This document shows, piece after piece, positions 1 through 5,774 of a stretch of 24,053 bases of DNA (position 1 is its first letter; every line of letters starts with the position of its first letter). This DNA comes from a virus. A program made the position numbers and the translations under genes. Location: the IMG/VR virus record IMGVR_UViG_3300020463_000130, positions 1 to 24,053 of that record. The stretch is one strand, 5' to 3'. The notes beneath the pieces were generated by a model. That model did no database searches. It saw only the letters and a program-made list of their open reading frames with translations, and was not told the DNA's origin.

Positions 1-166
1 TGCTACCGCAACCGCTTCGCGGATTCTCCGCTATCTCCCGCTTCGTTCCTAGTGCGAGGAGTTTTTTGGAGCAACAGAATTGTGGACTTCGCTAGTTCTA
101 ATGTAGCTCGTGACTACATCTCAAAGCGGATCGAGCCTCCCCGATCAAACAATGTCCGTATATTGC
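1..166. other. GC-rich structured intergenic segment
   Basis: No convincing gene is seen here. The first 150 bases are about 52% G+C (60% in the first 60), against roughly one third in the rest of the window. Several perfect short inverted repeats are visible: 12-15 with 19-22 (loop TTC), 19-23 with 27-31 (loop TTC), 101-106 with 114-119 (7-base loop) and 129-133 with 142-146 (8-base loop). The first two share the bases 19-22 and so exclude each other. A terminator-like stem at 35-67 is listed separately. The segment lies downstream of the GIY-YIG gene on the minus strand, so it could be the end of an unseen plus-strand transcript, a structured RNA, or recently acquired DNA. No known RNA family was recognised. 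Confidence 0.5.
35..67 (+). terminator. Rho-independent terminator-like hairpin
   Basis: Bases 35-41 (CTCCCGC) pair with 54-61 (GCGAGGAG) as seven base pairs with one bulged A at 57. The loop is 12 bases, and six T follow directly at 62-67. The T-run is on the plus strand only, so the element would end a plus-strand transcript entering from the left, beyond the window. Read on the minus strand, the same stem is not followed by T, so it would not be a canonical terminator for the gene 47-46 transcript. A frame open from 1 to 180 runs through it, which argues against that frame being a gene. Confidence 0.5.
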
Positions 167-589
167 CTATATTTTTTTAAGTGCTTCTTTAAGAATTTTT
201 GAACTGCCTACCCGCACATTGATAATACCGTTATAGTAATCATCTGTTTCTAATACTCTGCGGTCAAATTGTTCCTTAGCCTCTAAATAGCTCATCAAGC
301 CTCTACTTTCACACATATAAAGTATTTCTCGTGTGAAATTGTCTTCACCTAGTTTTTCTACGTCTGCAATTAAATGATCTGAGGAACCCCAGTAATCTCG
401 CCAATCGCTTTCAACTTTGCTTCGCCTTTTATTTTTCTTGCCTTTAAGTGGAGGTCTTGTTTTTTTGAATTTTGCTAACTTTTTGCCTATGTACTTACGG
501 TTATTAGTAGTATTTGTTATAAGATATACAAATCCTTCTATATTCTCAGGTAATTCTTCTATATTTTCACCTTGGTAAGTCCATCGCAT
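167..589 (-). CDS. GIY-YIG family nuclease (possible Seg-like homing endonuclease)
   Basis: This 140-residue protein has a GIY-YIG nuclease core. The sequence VYLI at residues 21-24 and KYIGKK at 32-37 are the two halves of the signature, giving Tyr22 and Tyr33 as the expected active-site tyrosines. A basic linker and the stretch WRDYWGSS follow, then a helix with LEAKE that could supply the metal-binding Glu, and a C-terminal DDYYNGIIN segment. Such stand-alone nucleases are common in T4-like phages, where the Seg enzymes act as mobile homing endonucleases; whether this one is mobile is not shown. The ATG start at 587-589 has only a weak ribosome site. The gene follows the small basic gene by 18 bases and is probably last in the gene 47-46 transcript. 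The protein is short for a homing enzyme and has no obvious C-terminal DNA-binding module, so it could also be a repair-type or domesticated nuclease. Confidence 0.75.
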   Translation of the reverse strand: MRWTYQGENIEELPENIEGFVYLITNTTNNRKYIGKKLAKFKKTRPPLKGKKNKRRSKVESDWRDYWGSSDHLIADVEKLGEDNFTREILYMCESRGLMSYLEAKEQFDRRVLETDDYYNGIINVRVGSSKILKEALKKI

Positions 590-607
590 ATGGATACTTA
601 CCGTGGA

Positions 608-808
608 TCACTCTGATGGGACGTTCGTTTTGGAATTATGCTTATAGTGTATCTCATCCATGCGTTCTTTTGCTAGTCTTCGTATCTCTCTTAGCCATTT
701 GCGACTTTCTCTGTGTGTTCGTACAGAGTTTCTAGCTTCAAATGCCTCGTTAGCTTTGAAGTATTGCATGTATGCCTTTGTCAATAAATCATGAGTGTCA
801 TCATTCAT
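608..808 (-). CDS. Small basic hypothetical protein coupled to gene 46
   Basis: I do not recognise this 66-residue protein. It looks largely helical and strongly basic in the middle (the THRESRKWLREIRRLAKERMDE region), with no signal peptide or membrane segment. I start it at the ATG at 806-808, not at the more upstream in-frame ATG at 845-847. The chosen ATG has a GGAGGT ribosome site five bases upstream, and it overlaps the stop of gene 46 in the eight-base string ATGAATGA. That arrangement predicts translation coupled to gp46. A small basic protein made together with the gp46/47 nuclease could bind DNA or its partners, but this is position-based inference only. Confidence 0.65.
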   Translation of the reverse strand: MNDDTHDLLTKAYMQYFKANEAFEARNSVRTHRESRKWLREIRRLAKERMDEIHYKHNSKTNVPSE

Positions 809-2576
809 TATGTACCTCCACATCATTCTCATATGATGTAAAGCCATTTTCCTTGACTACCTTTAGAACGTGTGTTACTCGTCCTACCAATTCGTCTTTG
901 TGTGATATCAAATATACGTTCTTAGATCTTTCTCTCCCCATCTTTTTAAGTATTGCTAAACTGTTTTCAACGCCACTAATATCCATACCTGAATCAACAA
1001 GCTCATCAATGAACAGCAGATTAATATTCTGATATAAACTCTCCCACACATCACGGAAGGCAAAACTCATACCAAGAATTAATCTGTTACGCTCACCTCT
1101 GGAAAGATTATCAAAATCAAGATCCTGCCCATACTGTGTAATTTCAACAGATAAGTCATTTATAAAAACAACTTGATGTGGCAAGCCCAGTTTGTCAAGA
1201 TAATGTGTGAGCCTGTTGTTCAGATATGCCAAGTTTTGATCAATAATTTTTTTACGTATGAAACTGTCCTTATTTGTGAGCAGTTTCAACAAGAACTCTT
1301 GATGTTCTTTCAAATCGTTGAACTGATTGATTGTTGACCAATCAATCTCTTGGATCCCTGTGTTTTTTAGTTCGTCAACTTGTTCTTGATAAGGATCTGA
1401 TTCTGTTTCAGAATTCTCAAGAGCTGTTTTAAGTTGTTGAACGTTTTGTTTGTGATCATAAACTTCTTTCAGTGTTTCGTAAAATGTTTCTGGTCTTCCG
1501 TTTATATCACCTATTTGATCTAACTGATCATTCGCTATTTTTAACTTTTCATTTATTTCACTTTGATATAATACTGCATCATCATATTCTTTTTGTTTTG
1601 TTTTTTCTATTTCTTTTTTCTTTTCTTCTTGTAAGTCTTGACCACAAGCATAACACTTTGCATCAGCAAGACCTTCAATGTCCTTTGATACTTTGTCTAC
1701 AGATTTATCTGCTCTTAGTAAAGCAGAGTCAAGAGTAGAAGTTTCTTTTCTCAAATTGGAAATTTTTGTGTTTAGTTCTTCCCAATTTTGTAATTGTTCA
1801 TGTTTTTCAATTTCTTTATCAACATCAAGGTGTTCAAGTTCGTCTATTCCTTTTTGCAGTTTGACTAAATTTTCTTTTCTAGTTGATTCCCATGCACTTT
1901 GTTTAAGTTGCAAACTGTTTATAGTTTCGCCAATTCTTTCATTACTTTGTTGTTGTGCAGTTAGCTTTGCATTTTCTTCTACTATGGCATCTTTAGTTTG
2001 TTTAATTTTTTCTTTTAAGTTTTCTGCCTTTTCAGAAAGTATTGTAATTCCTAAAAGTTGTTCAATGATATCCTTTTGATCATTTACTTTCATGCTTAAA
2101 AAAGGTTCGGTATATGTATTCAATGCAAGTATATGTTTGAACATATTATGACTCATACCTAAAAGTTCATTGATAGTTTCTTGTGTTTTCCTGCTATCAC
2201 CTTGACTTTCATCAGTGAGTTCTTGTTCTTGCTCGTTAATAAAAAACTTTAGCAAGTTAGGACCACGTCCTCTTTCAACTTTGTAATTAACATTATCTTT
2301 TTCAAATGTCAAGGTTACTAACATACCCTTGTTATTTGTTTTGTTTATAAGATTATTTCTTTTGATGTTTGTTAATGCTAGTCCATACAAAGCATAACTT
2401 AATGCATTTACAATAGTTGTTTTACCGGTACCGTTTCTAGACCCCATATCATCACCACCCTGATCTAGATTTTCACCTAGCACAAGAGTCAGCTGTTGTT
2501 TATCGAAGTCAATAGCTTGTGTTTGATTACCTACACTCATAAAGTTTTTTACTGTAAGGTTTTTAATTTTTATCAT
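801..2576 (-). CDS. gp46: Recombination endonuclease subunit gp46 (Rad50/SbcC-like ATPase)
   Basis: This 591-residue SMC-type ATPase is the T4 gp46 homologue. With gp47 it forms the phage Mre11-Rad50 complex, which resects DNA ends for recombination-dependent replication and repair and takes part in host DNA breakdown. The order of parts is complete: N-terminal Walker A with NGTGKT at residues 48-53, a long charged coiled coil, a zinc hook CYAC at 308-311, a second coiled coil, the ABC signature LSRGE around Ser492, and Walker B LLFIDE ending in Asp524-Glu525. A switch-region His follows (ISHKDE). The length is close to T4 gp46 (about 560). Its ATG overlaps the gene 47 stop in ATGA, so the two subunits are probably coupled in translation. 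All key residues are present, and I see no frameshift. Confidence 0.96.
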   Translation of the reverse strand: MIKIKNLTVKNFMSVGNQTQAIDFDKQQLTLVLGENLDQGGDDMGSRNGTGKTTIVNALSYALYGLALTNIKRNNLINKTNNKGMLVTLTFEKDNVNYKVERGRGPNLLKFFINEQEQELTDESQGDSRKTQETINELLGMSHNMFKHILALNTYTEPFLSMKVNDQKDIIEQLLGITILSEKAENLKEKIKQTKDAIVEENAKLTAQQQSNERIGETINSLQLKQSAWESTRKENLVKLQKGIDELEHLDVDKEIEKHEQLQNWEELNTKISNLRKETSTLDSALLRADKSVDKVSKDIEGLADAKCYACGQDLQEEKKKEIEKTKQKEYDDAVLYQSEINEKLKIANDQLDQIGDINGRPETFYETLKEVYDHKQNVQQLKTALENSETESDPYQEQVDELKNTGIQEIDWSTINQFNDLKEHQEFLLKLLTNKDSFIRKKIIDQNLAYLNNRLTHYLDKLGLPHQVVFINDLSVEITQYGQDLDFDNLSRGERNRLILGMSFAFRDVWESLYQNINLLFIDELVDSGMDISGVENSLAILKKMGRERSKNVYLISHKDELVGRVTHVLKVVKENGFTSYENDVEVHNE

Positions 2577-3583
2577 AGTTCGTCGTATATCCTTAACAGT
2601 AAATTCTTATCATAATTTTCAGTATCAATTGCAGTAATTTCTTTAGTTACGATTTGATCTACACTTTCAAATTGTGTTATATCAATATCTGTATTAATTT
2701 CTTCGTCTTGTTGACTAGGAATAAGTGTAATCTCTCTACAGTCATAATCGTTTACAAATGTTTCTTTTATGAAACTTGCTTCTTCATAAGAAATAGGAAG
2801 ATCTAGTGTCACTCTAAGATACATTTTGCTTTTTAACAACTTGTCTTTTTCATCTAATAGCTTAGATAACTTTATTGTTCTATATTTCGGACAATCGTCC
2901 CAGTTTATATAATGAGGTTCTTTATTATTTTCCTTATCAAGAATCATCATACCCCTATCATCATCCCATGCGTCTGCATAGTTATGAGGAAAAGCATTAC
3001 CTAAGTAATGTATTCTTCCTTGTATTTGTCGCTTATGAAAGTGTCCAGAGAATACATAGTCTTGATGCTTAAAATGTTCTGCTTTTAGTTCGCCTGTGTC
3101 AGGCATCTGTACCATAGCGTTCATATAAAAGTTTGGAAGTTCAAAGTGACCAAACATATACTTGGTTTTTATTTTAGATATCTTTTTCCATTCGTCACCG
3201 ACCAACCAAGGAATAAGTGCAACGTCATCTTCAACTAATATTTCATCAACATAAGTGATACCAGGAATGTGTTTACCAAATTCAACACTATAGACATCAC
3301 GTTTGTCTTTGTAATATAAATCGTGATTACCAGCAAAAAAATAAAATTTTTCAAATGCCTTGCCTAGTTTTTCTAAACAACGAGTTGTACTATCTAATGT
3401 CTGAACATTAATTGTATTTCTATTATGATGCCAGTCGCCACAGAAGATTCCAGTTTCACAACCGTTTTCTTTCGCCGTAGCGATAAACCAATCAACGAAT
3501 TCTTCGCAATCTTGCAAATGTATTTTACTGTTAGACTTCAATCCAAGGTGGATATCAGTAAAAACCGCCGCTTTCTTAAACAA
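2573..3583 (-). CDS. gp47: Recombination endonuclease subunit gp47 (Mre11/SbcD-like nuclease)
   Basis: This 336-residue metallophosphatase is the nuclease partner of gp46. The five phosphoesterase motifs are in order: D10-x-H12 (TDIH), GD at 49-50 followed by HH, GNHD at 85-88, GH at 145-146 and GHFH at 180-183. These residues bind the two catalytic metals of Mre11-type enzymes. The length matches T4 gp47 (about 340). The start must be TTG at 3581-3583. No ATG lies between the in-frame stop at 3602-3604 and the first catalytic motif, and an AAGG ribosome site sits eight bases upstream of this TTG. A perfect sigma70 promoter lies just ahead, with a predicted leader of only about 14 bases, so expression is probably early and by host polymerase. 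The gene heads the 47-46-small protein set. Confidence 0.95.
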   Translation of the reverse strand: MFKKAAVFTDIHLGLKSNSKIHLQDCEEFVDWFIATAKENGCETGIFCGDWHHNRNTINVQTLDSTTRCLEKLGKAFEKFYFFAGNHDLYYKDKRDVYSVEFGKHIPGITYVDEILVEDDVALIPWLVGDEWKKISKIKTKYMFGHFELPNFYMNAMVQMPDTGELKAEHFKHQDYVFSGHFHKRQIQGRIHYLGNAFPHNYADAWDDDRGMMILDKENNKEPHYINWDDCPKYRTIKLSKLLDEKDKLLKSKMYLRVTLDLPISYEEASFIKETFVNDYDCREITLIPSQQDEEINTDIDITQFESVDQIVTKEITAIDTENYDKNLLLRIYDEL

Positions 3584-3603
3584 ACTATAATCCTTCCAAG
3601 TTT

Positions 3604-3632
3604 ATTATAATATACTTCACTGAATATGTCAA
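3604..3632 (-). promoter_or_regulatory. Consensus sigma70 promoter for genes 47-46
   Basis: On the minus strand a perfect -35 box TTGACA (3632-3627), a 17-base spacer and a perfect -10 box TATAAT (3609-3604) are present. Transcription would begin near 3597, right at the ribosome site of gene 47, giving a leader of about 14 bases. The last seven spacer bases plus the -10 box (AGTATATTATAAT) are identical to the gene 55 promoter. Confidence 0.9.
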
Positions 3633-3641
3633 GTAGTTTTT

Positions 3642-4484
3642 TTACTTTTTGGTAGAAACTGTTGTTGTTTTTTCACCATGACGTTCTTTTCCTCGTTCCC
3701 ATTCTCCTTGGGCCTGTCTGGTATAACTAGGATTCATATTGTTCATTTCTAAGATATCATCTCGTATATTTTGATTTCTTTTTTCAATGTTTATTACTCT
3801 AACAAACGAATTAGTCACTGCCGCAGTATAGTATGCAAACGGATTATTTGATTTTGACTCGTCAAATTGTAAACCAATTTGTGAAAGTTGCAATATTGCT
3901 TGTCCTCTCATTTCGTCATTATATGTATATCCTCTTACATTACCACGAGTAGCATATCTATCACAAAGTTTCATCCACATCATTGCTAATTTATTTGTAG
4001 CTTGTCCATGTCCTTTGTCAAAATAACCATTTTCCATACCACCTTGCCAATGACTCTTACCAACGCATGACATTTTGTTACTTTCGTCAAATCTAAAATG
4101 TTGAAATGGTGGAAAATTTAATTTTGTTTTTGTATCTGCTACTGTTTTAGGATTTTTCTTTCTACCAGGTTCCTCAGGTATATGATCATACATCATAATT
4201 CTAAATACCAGGTCTTCTTTTTTTACTTTCCTATAATCTATTTCAAATTCTGCCAGTTTTACTCGCTTGCCTTGTGCTTTTGCCTGTTCAAATGCTTTCT
4301 GTTGTAGTCTTTTTGCCTGATTTCTCTTGGCTTCTGCAATAGTTCTGATATTAATTTTGTCAATACTTGGTAATATAATGTCATACACGGCATAATCGTT
4401 ATCGGTATAACTGCAAAAGGTGTTTTTGGACTTGGCAATTTCAGCTAATATGTCCTTATTGTTCAGATAATTTATTCTTTTCAT
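3642..4484 (-). CDS. gp55: Late-transcription sigma factor gp55 (T4-like), with N-terminal extension
   Basis: This 280-residue protein is the likely gp55 homologue, the sigma factor that directs host RNA polymerase to phage late promoters. The supporting part is a sigma region 2-like block at about 163-243, with NKLAMMWMKL, then EMRGQAILQL, FDESKSNNPFAYY and TNSFVRVINIEKR, which resembles sigma70 region 2 and the matching part of T4 gp55. T4 gp55 is only about 185 residues. Here about 110 N-terminal residues (with a basic KR-rich helix near 50-75) have no function I recognise. The C-terminus is basic (ending TVSTKK) and lacks the hydrophobic/acidic sliding-clamp-binding tail known from T4 gp55. 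The ATG has a GGAG site five bases upstream and its own consensus early promoter. It is divergent from the baseplate operon it would activate. Confidence 0.85.
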   Translation of the reverse strand: MKRINYLNNKDILAEIAKSKNTFCSYTDNDYAVYDIILPSIDKINIRTIAEAKRNQAKRLQQKAFEQAKAQGKRVKLAEFEIDYRKVKKEDLVFRIMMYDHIPEEPGRKKNPKTVADTKTKLNFPPFQHFRFDESNKMSCVGKSHWQGGMENGYFDKGHGQATNKLAMMWMKLCDRYATRGNVRGYTYNDEMRGQAILQLSQIGLQFDESKSNNPFAYYTAAVTNSFVRVINIEKRNQNIRDDILEMNNMNPSYTRQAQGEWERGKERHGEKTTTVSTKK

Positions 4485-4507
4485 GTTTTCTCCAGTTTAC
4501 ATACCAC

Positions 4508-4536
4508 ATTATAATATACTCTGATAATTTTGTCAA
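4508..4536 (-). promoter_or_regulatory. Consensus sigma70 promoter for gene 55
   Basis: On the minus strand TTGACA (4536-4531), a 17-base spacer and TATAAT (4513-4508) form a perfect match to the bacterial housekeeping promoter. The predicted start near 4501 gives a leader of about 17 bases containing GGAG (4493-4490). The -35 box ends exactly where the candidate late element of the opposite strand begins (4537), so the two promoters probably compete. Confidence 0.9.
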
Positions 4537-4543
4537 CTAAATA
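4537..4543 (+). promoter_or_regulatory. Candidate late promoter element (CTAAATA) of the baseplate operon
   Basis: CTAAATA differs at one position from ATAAATA, the core of the T4 late promoter (TATAAATA), which gp55-polymerase recognises. It lies 19 bases before the first late gene. The predicted start would fall near the AAAGGAG ribosome site (4548-4554), which makes the leader very short. This is a plausible but imperfect site; support comes mainly from its position at the head of the operon. Confidence 0.4.
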
Positions 4544-4562
4544 ACATAAAGGAGTTAACCAA

Positions 4563-5486
4563 ATGCCAGAAATTTTTTCAGGGGGCGTTCCAAAACAAGG
4601 AACCAATGGAAGTGGACAAAATGTATCTAGTGGGAACAAGCCGTCATTCTTTTCACAAGCGGTAGAAAAAGGCAAAGATATTGCACAGGATATATTTTCT
4701 GGTGCAGAAGATCTAGCAGACAAATATGTGTCTGGAATGCGTGGAAAAAATTTACCAAAAGGATTAGATGAAAAAACAGTTCCTGGAGGTACAGCAACTT
4801 GGGGATATGGTGATATTGAAGGTAAAGATTGGCGAGTATCGTTAAGTCTTCCTAGAAACGCACAATTCACTTCTTCCAAACTTCTTAATCCTTTAACGCA
4901 TACTGGTAATAGATTAGTGTTTCCGTATACACCAACCATTATACTCAGTCATACAGCAAATTATAATCAAATACAGCCTATACATAATAATTATCCCTTT
5001 TTTGCTTATCAGAATTCACAAGTGGATCAGCTTGTTATTACAGGACAATTCTATAATCAAAACTCAATTGAAGCACAATATTGGATTGCCGCTTTACACT
5101 ATCTAAGATCAGTTACAAAGATGCAATATGGATTAGGAGCCGCAGATCCTGGAGCACCTCCTCCTATTGTTAAGCTAAACGGATACGGAGATTATGTATT
5201 TAAGGACACACCTGTAATTATTACAAACTTTACAGTTGATATGCCTTCAGAAGTTGATTATATAGCAACTGGTATTGTTGGTTCGGAAGGCGAACCCAAA
5301 ATAGATTACAGTGATTTTGCGGCTCCAAAAGCAACACAAAAAGGTAACCAAATGGATATTACTTGGGCACCTGCAGAATCACAGTTTACAGTCACTTGCC
5401 AACCTATCTACAGCAGAAATAAAGTGGAGGCTTTCAATTACAGTAGTTTTGTAAATGGAGAAGGAATTAAAGGAGGATATGTATAA
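4563..5486 (+). CDS. gp48: Baseplate tail-tube cap/initiator (gp48/gp54 family)
   Basis: This 307-residue protein opens the late baseplate operon and lies directly before gene 53. The central part (about 115-235) has the features I associate with marine T4-like tail-tube cap proteins: FPYTPTIILSH, then YNQIQPIHNNYPFFAYQNS, ITGQF, AQYWIAALHYLRSVTKMQYG, and PPPIVKLNGYGDYVF. In T4, gp48 and gp54 are related proteins that sit on the central hub and start the tail tube. Only one such gene is present here, and I cannot tell from sequence alone which of the two it matches best; gp48 is the usual label in this context. The N-terminal 75 residues are Gly/Ser/Lys-rich and less typical. The ATG has AAAGGAG eight bases upstream. 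The stop overlaps the next start (TAATG). Confidence 0.7.
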   Translation: MPEIFSGGVPKQGTNGSGQNVSSGNKPSFFSQAVEKGKDIAQDIFSGAEDLADKYVSGMRGKNLPKGLDEKTVPGGTATWGYGDIEGKDWRVSLSLPRNAQFTSSKLLNPLTHTGNRLVFPYTPTIILSHTANYNQIQPIHNNYPFFAYQNSQVDQLVITGQFYNQNSIEAQYWIAALHYLRSVTKMQYGLGAADPGAPPPIVKLNGYGDYVFKDTPVIITNFTVDMPSEVDYIATGIVGSEGEPKIDYSDFAAPKATQKGNQMDITWAPAESQFTVTCQPIYSRNKVEAFNYSSFVNGEGIKGGYV

Positions 5487-5773
5487 TGTCTAGTCCTTAC
5501 GCAAGAACTCCTTTTAGATCAGACGGAACTTTAGGAGTATTAAGCATAAGACCGGTGCCAGGCTATGCAGATGATCCGTTGTATACTGTTGAGCCACAGT
5601 ATCATCAAAGACCAGATTTACTTGCACATGACATGTATAACGACAATAGATTGTGGTGGATTTTTTGCCAAAGAAATATGGATACTATGGAAGATCCTAT
5701 TTACGATCTCAGAGCCGGTACACAAATTTATTTGCCTCAGATAGATAAAGTAAAAGAAATCTTAGGAGATTAA
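5486..5773 (+). CDS. gp53: Baseplate wedge subunit gp53
   Basis: This 95-residue protein matches the C-terminal half of T4 gp53, a wedge subunit that helps hold neighbouring wedges together around the hub. The LysM-like part is clear: LYTVEPQYHQRPDLLAHDMY, then NDNRLWWIFCQRN, DPIYDLRAGTQIYLP. T4 gp53 is about 196 residues, so this is a short form with a reduced N-terminus, and nothing suggests truncation by mutation. It overlaps the preceding stop in TAATG and has a strong AGGAGG nine bases upstream, inside the end of the previous gene. The next gene starts one base after its stop. Confidence 0.88.
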   Translation: MSSPYARTPFRSDGTLGVLSIRPVPGYADDPLYTVEPQYHQRPDLLAHDMYNDNRLWWIFCQRNMDTMEDPIYDLRAGTQIYLPQIDKVKEILGD

Positions 5774-5774
5774 T

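Noticed and set aside
95-146. Possible tRNA, because 101-119 is a stem with a 7-base loop (CTCGTGA) that has T at position 33
   Set aside because: No matching acceptor stem or D-arm was found, and the downstream stem (129-146) does not have a proper T-arm loop.
1-180. Plus-strand frame open from the left edge to TAA at 178-180
   Set aside because: It crosses a terminator-like stem with T6, overlaps the end of the GIY-YIG gene on the opposite strand, shows no recognisable protein features, and 59 open codons in GC-rich DNA are not surprising. A real C-terminal fragment cannot be fully excluded without sequence to the left.
809-847. Upstream ATG (845-847) as start of the small basic gene
   Set aside because: It would extend the protein 13 residues into gene 46 with an atypical MALHHMRMMWRYI sequence. 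The ATG at 806-808 has the better ribosome site and the normal coupling overlap.
1678-2079. Plus-strand frames with Ser/Phe/Leu-rich proteins opposite gene 46
   Set aside because: They are the complement of coiled-coil codons rich in Glu, Lys and Gln, a standard antisense artefact.
4481-4939. Minus-strand open frame of 152 codons over the start of the late operon
   Set aside because: It lies opposite the clear gp48-family gene and both promoters, and its composition is that of a shadow frame.
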